Virus record (IMG/VR): IMGVR_UViG_3300020055_000001
Coordinates: 1-43,686 of that record
Strand: one strand, 5' to 3'
DNA from: a virus
Length of the DNA stretch: 43,686 bases
The notes below the pieces were generated by a model, which was not told the DNA's origin, searched no databases, and was given only the letters and a program-made list of their open reading frames with translations. Every line of letters starts with the position of its first letter. Position 1 is the stretch's first letter. The position numbers and the translations under genes are program-made. Positions 7,279 through 13,863 of this stretch are shown in pieces.

Positions 7279-8244
7279 CTACTCCGCTCTCCGTAGGGGA
7301 ATGACGTTTTCGTCTTCTGAGTAGAAGCGCATTCCCGTGAGCACTCTGTCTCGATACTGCCGATCTACGGTGATCCCGAGGTAGTGCTCCGTCTGCGCCA
7401 TGTTCTTGTGGTGCAGTAAGTATTGGACAATCCGCATGGATCTGTCCACTCCCTCGTCTTCGAGGCGCATGAGTAGTAGTCGGGCACCTGTCCGACGCAG
7501 GGTGTGTCCCCCTTCACCGCGCACATCTTCCCACCCGATGCGGGTGAGTCCCTTCTTGATGATGTCTGCTGGTCGTCGGACTGGCTTGGTTGGGATGTAG
7601 GTTCCGTGCCCGTTGGTGCCGGGAACTAGGTGGTAGTCGGGCTTGAGTTCCCCGACCTGGCTGGTGAGCCAGATCAGGTGTCGCCGGAGTTCCTGCTCCA
7701 ACTCGAACATCATGGGCATGGAGTCCACATCTCCGGTCTTGAAGATCCTGACGTTGACTCTTTTGGACTCTAAATCCACATCCCCTACGCGCAAATCTAA
7801 GACCTCAGAAATCCTGAGCAGGAGGTTCAGTCCAAGTGCCAGGATAATCCTCTCTATTTGGCTCTCAGAGCCGTTTATGAGGGTGTTTACGTCGCTCGGG
7901 TGGACACGTTTCCGCTCCTTCTTGGGCGTGGGTCTCTTTCTGGTGTTGATGAGTGGGTCGAAGTCGGGGTTCACCATCTTCATGGCTCGGCAATACTTGA
8001 AGAATTTGCTGAAGCAGGCTCTTCTGAGGTTTGCCGTGGACGGGGAGATCCTGCGAGCGTCCAGCACCTCTTGGATGTGACCGCCATGAATATCCGATAC
8101 GGGTCGGTTCCACCCGACCACCGTTGCAAGATGCTTGATCGAGGAGATATCGTTCTCAATTGTCTTCGGCGAGTACCCCTGAGAGTACCGCCATTCTATG
8201 TAATCTCTCTTGGCTTCCATGAGTGTAGGTATCATGTCCCTCAT
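7279..8244 (-). CDS. int: Tyrosine-family site-specific integrase
   Basis: 321 aa. The N-terminal core-binding domain (about 1-100) carries the Y-S-P-K-T-I-E-N-D signature of SAM-like phage integrase domains. The catalytic domain has the full residue set: Arg144 in L-L-L-R-I-S-E-V-L, His247-x-x-Arg250 in H-T-L-R-R, His278/279 in L-L-H-H, and nucleophile Tyr288 in T-E-H-Y-L-G. This indicates integration into and excision from the host chromosome. It is transcribed away from the repressor candidate at 8441. I could not identify the attachment core; there is no obvious tRNA 3' fragment next to the gene. Confidence 0.92.
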   Translation of the reverse strand: MRDMIPTLMEAKRDYIEWRYSQGYSPKTIENDISSIKHLATVVGWNRPVSDIHGGHIQEVLDARRISPSTANLRRACFSKFFKYCRAMKMVNPDFDPLINTRKRPTPKKERKRVHPSDVNTLINGSESQIERIILALGLNLLLRISEVLDLRVGDVDLESKRVNVRIFKTGDVDSMPMMFELEQELRRHLIWLTSQVGELKPDYHLVPGTNGHGTYIPTKPVRRPADIIKKGLTRIGWEDVRGEGGHTLRRTGARLLLMRLEDEGVDRSMRIVQYLLHHKNMAQTEHYLGITVDRQYRDRVLTGMRFYSEDENVIPLRRAE

Positions 8245-8285
8245 TCTAATCCTGTCGTCACCCTAATTGCAACATGATTGCAGGT

Positions 8286-8346
8286 TGTGGAAAACGCAGG
8301 GTGATTCCTCCCCCTTGCAGGCTAGTGCGTCACAGGTTTATCCACA
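8286..8346. promoter_or_regulatory. Pair of inverted DnaA-box-like sites
   Basis: TGTGGAAAA at 8286-8294 (reverse complement TTTTCCACA) and TTATCCACA at 8338-8346. The second matches the classical DnaA box TTATNCACA exactly. With no phage polymerase visible, host DnaA could help start replication here or could regulate the switch promoters. Two boxes alone do not prove an origin. Confidence 0.45.
8296..8303 (+). promoter_or_regulatory. GCAGGGTG site, candidate repressor operator
   Basis: One of 13 exact copies of GCAGGGTG in the window, here followed by AT. It lies between the integrase and repressor genes, 77 bases upstream of the TTGACA hexamer. Confidence 0.5.
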
Positions 8347-8379
8347 GTTCCACTAGGCGGGAAAACGCTTGGCTTGTGT

Positions 8380-8407
8380 TTGACATACGCGCTCATTAGT
8401 GCATGAT
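8380..8407 (+). promoter_or_regulatory. Promoter candidate for the repressor gene
   Basis: TTGACA at 8380-8385, a 16-base spacer and CATGAT at 8402-8407 (four of six matches to TATAAT). The -10 element is embedded in GTGCATGATG. Transcription would start near 8414 and lead into the ATG at 8441. Confidence 0.55.
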
Positions 8408-8440
8408 GTGTATCAGACCTGCCACACGCAAGGTGTTCGC

Positions 8441-8908
8441 ATGGTGACACAGGACGGTGATTGGCACATGGGTCAGTACAGGAAGTTACCCCCGAAGAAC
8501 GAACTAGAAAAAATGTTGGATGCTGGGATGACACACCGGCAGATAGTGGAAAAGATTTTCGAGGACACGGGAGAGACTGTGTCCTTGTCCACCGTAAGTT
8601 CCGGCCTATCTCGGATGGGCTTGACCGACCGGATCAGGTACGACGATTTCATACCTTGGGGTCGGATCTCCGTGGATCACAACACGGCCTACCAGTTGCA
8701 GATGCTCCGCATCGGAGCGCGGCTGAGTAAGAACCTGCCGGTAGATGACAAAGCCAAGGGCAGGTATGAACGCTGGAAAGCAGAACTTGATGAGAAGAAT
8801 CTGTGCATTCATTACGACATCAGTTCAGTAGCAGGGTTCCACTATGTAGCACGACGGGATAAGGATGGCTTGGTTCGGATACCCGAACCGCTTGACCATG
8901 CTTCCTAG
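8441..8908 (+). CDS. Helix-turn-helix regulator, putative immunity repressor
   Basis: 155 aa from ATG 8441, chosen because AAGGTG lies 7 bases upstream and the promoter candidate would leave the earlier GTG (8399) untranscribed. Residues about 26-60 form a helix-turn-helix (M-T-H-R-Q-I-V-E-K-I-F and S-L-S-T-V-S-S-G-L-S-R-M-G-L). The rest (I-P-W-G-R-I-S-V-D-H, Y-x-L-Q-M-L-R, a Trp-containing helix, H-Y-D-I and F-H-Y-V-A-R-R) matches the layout I know from repressors annotated in actinobacteriophages. Being divergent from the integrase supports a lysogeny-control role. The target may be the GCAGGGTG sites (inference). Confidence 0.6.
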   Translation: MVTQDGDWHMGQYRKLPPKNELEKMLDAGMTHRQIVEKIFEDTGETVSLSTVSSGLSRMGLTDRIRYDDFIPWGRISVDHNTAYQLQMLRIGARLSKNLPVDDKAKGRYERWKAELDEKNLCIHYDISSVAGFHYVARRDKDGLVRIPEPLDHAS

Positions 8909-9187
8909 TCGCGGCTCCTGATGTCGCCGCTCCATGCCGGAATCTGATTTTAGGAAATGCCCCCCTACCCCCCACGACAAAATTCGTGGCAGGACAGGGA
9001 AGCAAACCTCGATCCGGCTATGCCGTTTATCGTCATTTGAGGTTTCGCCCCCACCATTTCTGGCTCCGTCAGATTAGTGCAGGAGTTGTATCAATCTTCT
9101 GCGACACGCCGACATTGATGAAAGCACTTGCGTTCGGCTTTCGTCGTGCATACTGTTCTCTATGCACGGATGTTGGGGGAGAAAAGC
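8909..9187. promoter_or_regulatory. 279-base gap with early-operon control sequences
   Basis: No convincing gene. GCGGC/GCCGC (about 8913-8932) could form a short hairpin after the repressor gene. CACGA/TCGTG flank an A/T-rich loop near 8975-8990. AAACCTC (9004-9010) and GAGGTTT (9039-9045) are inverted repeats. The right end holds the operator-like palindrome described next and the ribosome binding site of the first early gene. Confidence 0.5.
9145..9168. promoter_or_regulatory. Operator-like palindrome over the early promoter
   Basis: CGTGCATA (9145-9152) and TATGCACG (9161-9168) are perfect 8-base arms around an 8-base centre. The left arm overlaps a possible -10 (CATACT, 9149-9154); no strong -35 is visible. 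The right arm with TCTC in front (9157-9168) recurs exactly at 9591-9602, and TCTATGCACG also at 20621-20630. Confidence 0.55.
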
Positions 9188-9394
9188 ATGACCAGGATGT
9201 ACCTGTCTGAGGACTGCTCGCATGTCCTCGTCCTGTACCCGTGGTACACGGATCAAGAAGAAGTCAAAGATGAACTCAACCTTGCTGCTCGCATGGGATT
9301 CTCCCTCGTGACTGAGCAAGGGAATTGCGACGGCCTGAGCGCCGAAGGCTGCGATGATTGGGACTACATACAAGTGGAGGCACCCCTTGGCTGA
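9188..9394 (+). CDS. 68-aa protein, first gene of the early operon, unknown
   Basis: ATG 9188 follows GGGGGAGAAAAGC, a good ribosome binding site; an upstream in-frame GTG at 9128 would overlap the promoter. The product is acidic and alternates strand- and helix-like stretches (H-V-L-V-L-Y-P-W-Y, E-E-V-K-D-E-L-N-L-A-A), with three Cys. No family was recognised. Its stop lies inside the start region of the nuclease fragment. Confidence 0.6.
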   Translation: MTRMYLSEDCSHVLVLYPWYTDQEEVKDELNLAARMGFSLVTEQGNCDGLSAEGCDDWDYIQVEAPLG

Positions 9395-9590
9395 ACGACC
9401 AACACACCTGTCACACAGTCAGGTCACGACCTGGCTCCGGTGCCAGCACCAGTGGTACTTGGAGAAGGTTGAGCAGGTGGATCGCAAGCCAGCCGTGTAT
9501 CTATGCGCCGGTAGTGCGATCCACTCTGTCATCGAGCAACTGAACAAGGGTTTTTATTTGGAGCAGGTGCAGGGTGATAGAGGGATCTAA
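9387..9590 (+). CDS. Cas4/RecB-like nuclease, N-terminal fragment
   Basis: 67 aa from a TTG at 9387 with GGAGG about 6 bases upstream (ATG 9354 is an alternative). L-S-H-S-Q-V-T-T-W-L-R-C-Q-H-Q-W-Y-L-E-K and G-S-A-I-H-S-V-I-E are the N-terminal helices of PD-(D/E)XK phage exonucleases, including the single Cys that serves as first Fe-S ligand in Cas4-type enzymes. The catalytic core and other Cys ligands are in a different frame at 9776-10441. The frame runs off at Q-V-Q-G-D-R-G-I just after L-E (9558-9563), which matches the L-E at 9764-9769 in the second fragment. Confidence 0.7.
   Translation: MAERPTHLSHSQVTTWLRCQHQWYLEKVEQVDRKPAVYLCAGSAIHSVIEQLNKGFYLEQVQGDRGI
9569..9578 (+). promoter_or_regulatory. 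GCAGGGTGAT site at the nuclease split
   Basis: An exact copy of the repeated 8-mer plus AT, overlapping the end of the N-terminal nuclease fragment and the GTG start of the zinc-ribbon gene (9574). Confidence 0.4.
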
Positions 9591-9789
9591 TCTCTATGCA
9601 CGCCCTTCGAGGTACTGCCCCAACTGTCTGGGTGACACGTTCGTCACTCACGTTCGCTTCGACGAGCAGGGGCAGATCTCTTGGTACCTGACCCGCGACC
9701 TGCACTACGTCAAGTGCGTCGCCTGCGACTACCCCGTGACCCTGCCAACCGAGATTGACCACATTGGAGAGACAAGTGACGCAACTTAG
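9574..9789 (+). CDS. Zinc-ribbon protein lying between two nuclease fragments
   Basis: 71 aa with a GTG start preceded by GGAG and AGG. C-P-N-C and C-V-A-C (about 21 residues after a Trp-Tyr strand) form a rubredoxin/zinc-ribbon pattern. It overlaps the 3' end of the N-terminal nuclease fragment by 17 bases and the 5' end of the C-terminal fragment by 14. It may be an inserted cassette or a true third subunit. The region also carries GCAGGGTGAT and TCTCTATGCACG, two sequences found in other control regions. Confidence 0.65.
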   Translation: MIEGSNLYARPSRYCPNCLGDTFVTHVRFDEQGQISWYLTRDLHYVKCVACDYPVTLPTEIDHIGETSDAT

Positions 9790-10441
9790 TGAGATGTGGA
9801 GCGGTGAGTTCCGCTCCGAACTAGCCAAGGCTGAGACCGATAGCGGCTACCCAGTCTCAGAGTTCAAGGTCGGTGGTCGTAAGACCAAGGCTCTGCCTGA
9901 CGGTGAAGACGTTGACTTCTGGATGAACGAGGGTCTTCGACAAATCGAAGATTACGTCAAGTGGTACGAGGAAAGTGGTTGGCGCGTAGCGACCATGCCC
10001 GACGACCGGCCTGGAATCGAGTGGGGTGTTGAGACGCAGTTCGGTGGCGTGCCGATCAAGATGTTCGTCGATGGAATCTTCCAAGACGAGCGAGATCAGC
10101 ATTGGATTGTTGACTTCAAGACAGGCAAGAACACTCCGCACTCTGCGTTGCAGTTAGCCCTGTATCGAGCCGGTATCAAGCGAGCGACCGGCATGGAGAT
10201 TGACCGTGGCGCGTACTACATGACGCGCAAGGGAGAGATCGGCGACCGGATCGACCTGTCCCATTGGGATGAAGACTTCTTTGACGGCTGGTTCTCCACC
10301 ACGCACGCTCAAATGTCTCTCGGTCTCTTCGCTCCGAACGTTGACATGCATTGCGGCTGGTGCTCCGTCAAGGACTACTGCCAAGCAGCCAACGGATTTT
10401 TGTCAGATAAATACCCCCTCCAAATGAAAGGAAACAAATGA
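9776..10441 (+). CDS. Cas4/RecB-like Fe-S nuclease, catalytic fragment
   Basis: 221 aa from GTG 9776, with GGAGAG six bases upstream; TTG 9755 is also open. The PD-(D/E)XK core is clear: V-D-G (Asp ligand), then I-V-D-F-K-T-G-K with the catalytic Asp and Lys, then a Q-L-A-L-Y helix. Near the C-terminus C-x2-C-x5-C (H-C-G-W-C-S-V-K-D-Y-C) supplies three Fe-S ligands of a Cas4/AddB-type cluster; the fourth would be the Cys in the separate N-terminal fragment. The role is processing of DNA ends in recombination or replication. It is either a two-chain enzyme or a gene broken by a 206-bp insertion. Confidence 0.8.
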   Translation: MTQLSEMWSGEFRSELAKAETDSGYPVSEFKVGGRKTKALPDGEDVDFWMNEGLRQIEDYVKWYEESGWRVATMPDDRPGIEWGVETQFGGVPIKMFVDGIFQDERDQHWIVDFKTGKNTPHSALQLALYRAGIKRATGMEIDRGAYYMTRKGEIGDRIDLSHWDEDFFDGWFSTTHAQMSLGLFAPNVDMHCGWCSVKDYCQAANGFLSDKYPLQMKGNK

Positions 10442-10926
10442 GCGCGAACGAACACCTGTTCTCGTACACAACCAAGGTCGGTCGTGGTAACGACCTACTC
10501 ACCGCCCGTGGTGACACCGAAGAAGAGTTTCTTGCGTCATACGAATCTCTGCTTCGCATCAAGGAGCGCATCGAAGGTCAGGCTCCTACCGTTGAGCAGG
10601 CGACACAGAATCTCAAGGATGCAGGTGTCGTTGCCAGCGATGACGGTGACCAGAACGGGACGGAATACGACGGTCGTGTCGATAAGAAGTTCGACAACAC
10701 TTGGTTCGTCTACGACCGCTCGAACGCACCGCTTACCGATGCTGGTGAGAAAGCAGTCTTGAAGTGGTCTCGCGCTCAACAGTCAGGAAACATGTACTCC
10801 CAATGGGTGACTCCTGACGTTGCCAGCGGAAAGATCCGTGGTCAGGCTGCCAAGAGCGCATGGATGAAATGGACTCCTGACAAGTACGACACTTCCGATC
10901 TGCCGAAGTTGCCCGTTACGTCGTGA
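10438..10926 (+). CDS. Early protein of unknown function, possible DNA-binding partner
   Basis: 162 aa overlapping the nuclease stop (ATGA) and the ATPase start. An N-terminal beta segment (H-L-F-S-Y-T-T-K-V-G-R-G-N-D-L-L) is followed by a Glu-rich helix, an acidic linker near 65-80, and a C-terminal domain rich in Trp and Tyr (W-F-V-Y-D-R, W-S-R, Y-S-Q-W-V, S-A-W-M-K-W). Surface aromatics and its place between a nuclease and a helicase-like ATPase suggest single-stranded DNA binding, but I see no OB-fold signature. Confidence 0.55.
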   Translation: MSANEHLFSYTTKVGRGNDLLTARGDTEEEFLASYESLLRIKERIEGQAPTVEQATQNLKDAGVVASDDGDQNGTEYDGRVDKKFDNTWFVYDRSNAPLTDAGEKAVLKWSRAQQSGNMYSQWVTPDVASGKIRGQAAKSAWMKWTPDKYDTSDLPKLPVTS

Positions 10927-11750
10927 GAAGTCTTCTTCAGGTTGTTGTTGCCGGTTCGGAGGCAGGCGAAGAACTGCCTCCGTTCCTGCCTCTCGTTCAC
11001 GAAGCGGGTATCCGCTTTAGGCGTGGGCAACTGCATGTCTTAGCAGGACAGCCTGGTCGAGGAAAAACTCTTGCTGCTCTTTGGTACGCCATAACCAGCG
11101 GAGTCGAGTGCTTGTACTTCAGCGCCGACTCTGACGAAGGAACGATTGTTAATCGTGCCCTTGCTGTGCATATGAAAGAGACGGTATCGACCGTCAAGAA
11201 GATGCGTGCGTTCGACGAGGACGACCCCGCAATGGTTGACAGCCTGTGGGATCTGTCCAACCGCATCAGGATTCAGACCAACCCAGCACCAACGCTCGAT
11301 GACATTTACGAAGAGTGCTACGCCTGGATTGAGATGTTCGGGCGATGCCCCGAACTGATCGTTGTAGATAACTTGTCGAATATCCAGGCCATGCACGACA
11401 ACGAGTGGACTGGACTGCGTGATGGGCTTCGTGCTCTTCACACCCTTGCCCGAGACACGCTCAGCGCCGTACTCGTCTTGCATCACACATCTGAAAGCCA
11501 AGGACAACCAACGCAGCCTTCACCTATGAAGGCAACGATGGGAAAGGTCAACGCCCTTCCCGAGGTAATCCTCACTATCGCAATGGATGGGCCTCGCTAC
11601 CACATTGCGGCGGTCAAGAACCGAGACGGCAAGGCAGACCCATACGCAGATGATCCGGTCACGGTGTACGTCGATCCTGAATCCATGTCTCTATTCAACA
11701 CTTTGCAAGATCTTGAGACCGCCAAGAAGAGGCGTGAATGGATTGGGTAG
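10923..11750 (+). CDS. RecA/DnaB-fold replication ATPase
   Basis: 275 aa with a GTG start in the previous stop (GTGA). Walker A is G-Q-P-G-R-G-K-T at about 42-49; Walker B is L-I-V-V-D-N-L at about 145-151; a sensor-like V-L-H-H-T-S follows near 180. This resembles the motor domain of DnaB/RepA-type replicative helicases or RAD55-like ATPases, without a DnaB N-terminal domain. It sits in the replication operon with split primase genes, so a hexameric helicase or helicase loader is the best guess. Confidence 0.75.
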   Translation: MRSLLQVVVAGSEAGEELPPFLPLVHEAGIRFRRGQLHVLAGQPGRGKTLAALWYAITSGVECLYFSADSDEGTIVNRALAVHMKETVSTVKKMRAFDEDDPAMVDSLWDLSNRIRIQTNPAPTLDDIYEECYAWIEMFGRCPELIVVDNLSNIQAMHDNEWTGLRDGLRALHTLARDTLSAVLVLHHTSESQGQPTQPSPMKATMGKVNALPEVILTIAMDGPRYHIAAVKNRDGKADPYADDPVTVYVDPESMSLFNTLQDLETAKKRREWIG

Positions 11751-12139
11751 AGCAAGCAACGTGTCGATCGGTTGACCCAGAAGTTTGGTTTCCCGACTAC
11801 CCAGGACAGGAATGGGATGCCGTCAAGATCTGCGCCCAATGCCCAGTCCAGAAGGAATGTATGACTGCATCATTCGATCAAGAAGAAGAGTTCGGAGTAT
11901 GGGGTGGCATGACCCATTGGGATCGAGTGACCCTCCTGCCCAAGTACAAGAAGCGAGCGAAGCCTGACCGCTCACTACTAGTAGATCAGATGCTTCAGCG
12001 GATAGACGCAGCGATTGAGAATCATGCGGCTCACAAGAAAGCGGTCAATGATCGGCGACTAGAGCGCAACGCACGGAATAACCAGCGGATTCGAGATGAG
12101 TTGAAGTCAAGAGGGCTGAATTCGAGGGGCAAGAAATGA
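11738..12139 (+). CDS. whiB: WhiB-family Fe-S transcription regulator
   Basis: 133 aa. Four Cys at 9, 32, 35 and 41 (C-A-Q-C-P-V-Q-K-E-C) with the following G-V-W-G-G at 53-57 are diagnostic of WhiB-like proteins, which bind a 4Fe-4S cluster and act with the host primary sigma factor. The tail after 75 is basic. The family is restricted to Actinomycetota and their phages, which gives the host phylum. It overlaps the ATPase gene by 13 bases. It may redirect host RNA polymerase or block host WhiB proteins. Confidence 0.95.
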   Translation: MDWVEQATCRSVDPEVWFPDYPGQEWDAVKICAQCPVQKECMTASFDQEEEFGVWGGMTHWDRVTLLPKYKKRAKPDRSLLVDQMLQRIDAAIENHAAHKKAVNDRRLERNARNNQRIRDELKSRGLNSRGKK

Positions 12140-12495
12140 GTTCCTACAACAAGGCAAAGGGAACGAAGTTCGAGGTTGACCTAGAGGATTACCTCAACGA
12201 AGCATTGATGAAGGCACGGCGCTTACCCCGTGCCGGAGCAAAAGATATCGGCGATGTCGCTCTCATACTGAAGGCGCTGACCATCGTTATCGAAGCCAAG
12301 AACGTGAAGAAGCAAGACATGAGTGAGTGGCTTCGTCAAGCAGATGTCGAATCATGCAACTACGAACTGAAGTACGGAGTTCCCACGATCCCTGTTGTTG
12401 CTACGAAGACCAGGCAGAAAGGCATCGGTGAGGCCAGGGTCACCATGAATCTGGACACGCTTCTTGAGTTGATACGGATGCTGGGTGAATCGTGA
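12136..12495 (+). CDS. Holliday-junction-resolvase-like PD-(D/E)XK nuclease
   Basis: 119 aa. G-T-K-F-E-V-D-L (Glu13), R-A-G-A-K-D-I-G-D-V (Asp40) and I-E-A-K-N (Glu53, Lys55) give the E...D...ExK order of Hjc/VRR-like endonucleases. The length suits a single-domain resolvase. It probably resolves recombination or replication intermediates before packaging. It is coupled to whiB and the primase zinc-finger gene by 4-base overlaps. Confidence 0.7.
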   Translation: MSSYNKAKGTKFEVDLEDYLNEALMKARRLPRAGAKDIGDVALILKALTIVIEAKNVKKQDMSEWLRQADVESCNYELKYGVPTIPVVATKTRQKGIGEARVTMNLDTLLELIRMLGES

Positions 12496-12818
12496 GCCAA
12501 GAAGACGACCTGATTGCTGTGCTCGAACATTACGAACTACCCGAACCAGGGTACGGCGAGCGAGCGTACAACTGCCCAAGCCACGACGACGCTCATGCGT
12601 CGGCATCAATCAATAGAAGTAAAGGTGTCTGGTTCTGTCACGCCTGCGGGTCAGGCGGGACTGCTGCACAGATAGTTATGGATAGGGAGGGCATCACTTA
12701 CGTCGAGGCCATGCGTTACATCGAGGCTTTGACAGGAAGAAAGTCTGCTCCGACTAGGCGATCAGTAAAGAAACAAAGTAAACGCTGGGTTCCTCCGACT
12801 CTACGCAGGGTGATCTAG
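12492..12818 (+). CDS. Primase zinc-finger subunit (CHC2 domain only)
   Basis: 108 aa. Cys28, His31, Cys49 and Cys52 (C-P-S-H ... W-F-C-H-A-C-G) form the CHC2-type zinc finger of bacterial and phage primases, followed by G-G-T-A-A-Q-I-V and Y-V-E-A-M-R-Y-I-E typical of the adjoining helices. The chain stops after a basic tail, so it has no polymerase or TOPRIM part; that is encoded at 13838-14497. The gene ends with a GCAGGGTGAT motif at 12805-12814 in its last codons. Confidence 0.8.
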   Translation: MSQEDDLIAVLEHYELPEPGYGERAYNCPSHDDAHASASINRSKGVWFCHACGSGGTAAQIVMDREGITYVEAMRYIEALTGRKSAPTRRSVKKQSKRWVPPTLRRVI

Positions 12819-12822
12819 GGAT

Positions 12823-12993
12823 ATGCGACTGACAATGGATGCCCTCGGTTGGACTCTCGACATTCACCTGTCCCTCACTTCCGAAGTCGAGGAAGAGGCA
12901 GGCACAGACAAGTTGGGGACGAGCGACCACACGCTCGCTGGTTTCGCACCAGACCCAGCCTTCATCGACCGCTACCCCGAAGAGGACGAATGA
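12823..12993 (+). CDS. 56-aa acidic small protein, unknown
   Basis: ATG 12823, TGA 12991-12993. The gene lies between the primase zinc-finger gene (4-base gap) and the lysozyme-like gene (ATGA overlap), which is the main evidence that it is real. The product is acidic, with E-V-E-E-E-A in the middle and Y-P-E-E-D-E at the end. No family was recognised. Confidence 0.5.
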   Translation: MRLTMDALGWTLDIHLSLTSEVEEEAGTDKLGTSDHTLAGFAPDPAFIDRYPEEDE

Positions 12994-13475
12994 TAGAAGC
13001 ATTGGTATTGGCAGCAGTGATGGGCGGTGGCCCCGATCATCACACCCTGCACACACAAGAGATCAGCATTAAGAAGCCACACAAGGGCGCGTTCTCAGAT
13101 GTGATAACTGAGGCAGCCAAGGTGCCTAAGAAATGGAAGCCGTTCGCAGCGTGCGTACTTGACCGCGAAAGCGGAGGCACACTCGACAACGTTCAATCAG
13201 GAGTTCGTGCGCGTAACCCGAGGTCTTCTGCCTCGGGACGCTGGCAGTTTCTTAACTCGCAATGGAATCACGGGCTGCCCTACGCAGTCTCACGCGAACT
13301 GAAAAGAAACGGGATGCCCAAGGAGCACGCCAAAAAGATTCGCATAGAACTACAACAGCGTCCCATCCACACCTGGCATGGCTACTGGCAAGACATAGGT
13401 TTCGTCGCCACCGTTACCGGCGGCGGCTGGTTTCATTGGAATGGAGGTAAAGGGTGCAACTCGAAACGACCGTGA
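12990..13475 (+). CDS. Lysozyme-like (transglycosylase/Rpf-type) protein in the early operon
   Basis: 161 aa from ATG 12990, which overlaps the previous TGA. The first 11 residues are hydrophobic (I-E-A-L-V-L-A-A-V-M) and may be a short export signal. A-A-C-V-L-D-R-E-S-G-G carries a candidate catalytic Glu, and S-G-R-W-Q-F-L-N-S-Q-W with a following G-L-P-Y-A-V resembles lytic transglycosylase and resuscitation-promoting-factor domains. The predicted action is cleavage of cell-wall glycan. Its place among replication genes, away from the lysis cassette, is unusual. Confidence 0.65.
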   Translation: MIEALVLAAVMGGGPDHHTLHTQEISIKKPHKGAFSDVITEAAKVPKKWKPFAACVLDRESGGTLDNVQSGVRARNPRSSASGRWQFLNSQWNHGLPYAVSRELKRNGMPKEHAKKIRIELQQRPIHTWHGYWQDIGFVATVTGGGWFHWNGGKGCNSKRP

Positions 13476-13636
13476 CTTGTCCTCATTGTGGAGGGCCAAC
13501 GAATAGAGATTGCTACCGATTGCTGGTTAGGTGCGTAAGCCGTGACTGCGGCAGGTACTCGATCAGGCCCGATCTACCCAGCAATGAGTTGCCCCTTTTC
13601 GACTGGCCTGCCAGGGACAGGAAGCGTAATCGGTAA
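13454..13636 (+). CDS. Zinc-ribbon small protein
   Basis: 60 aa with a GTG start after GGAGGTAAAGG, a very strong binding site. C-P-H-C near 9-12 pairs with Cys residues near 20, 27 and 32 in C-V-S-R-D-C, giving a compact zinc-ribbon or Ogr-like finger. It overlaps the lysozyme-like gene by 22 bases. Likely DNA- or RNA-polymerase-binding, but undefined. Confidence 0.65.
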   Translation: MQLETTVTCPHCGGPTNRDCYRLLVRCVSRDCGRYSIRPDLPSNELPLFDWPARDRKRNR

Positions 13637-13863
13637 TGGATTTCGATGAGTGGTTTGTTCATGGCTTGAAGATGGGCTGGGTCAGCGATCCAGTCTGCAT
13701 AGAACATGACCCACTCCCATTGCGTGAATGGGAAGAGGAAGCCTTGTACACGGGTGAAGAGGTCTGCGCGATGGTAGTTCGCATTTGGCATGACGGAACA
13801 GAGATCGAACCTCGAACTCTTTGGGAGGTGTTTAGTGATGAAGCCGAATCAGTCGATGATTGA
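13636..13863 (+). CDS. 75-aa acidic protein, unknown
   Basis: ATG 13636 overlaps the previous TAA by one base. The product is acidic with several Trp (D-E-W-F, L-R-E-W-E-E-E-A-L, R-I-W-H-D-G). Its C-terminus overlaps the TOPRIM gene by 26 bases. No family was recognised; the charge would suit a protein-binding inhibitor or DNA mimic. Confidence 0.6.
   Translation: MDFDEWFVHGLKMGWVSDPVCIEHDPLPLREWEEEALYTGEEVCAMVVRIWHDGTEIEPRTLWEVFSDEAESVDD

Larger units (their letters stand above)
8245..8440. promoter_or_regulatory. Divergent control region between integrase and repressor candidate
   Basis: A 196-base gap. It contains GCAGGGTG (8296-8303), near-matches TTGCAGG at 8278 and 8315, two DnaA-box-like 9-mers, a TTGACA promoter, and GTGCATGATG at 8399-8408, a 10-mer that recurs in inverted orientation at 23303-23312 upstream of the leftward array. 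The density of sites makes this the likely lysis/lysogeny switch; the attachment site may also lie here. Confidence 0.6.

Noticed and set aside
6833-8296. 13-base repeat GTTGTGGAAAACG at 6833 and 8284
   Set aside because: One copy is coding, and a shared 13-mer pair is expected by chance in 43 kb.
7020-9187. Attachment site next to the integrase
   Set aside because: No tRNA 3' fragment or clear core with arm sites could be identified; left open rather than guessed.
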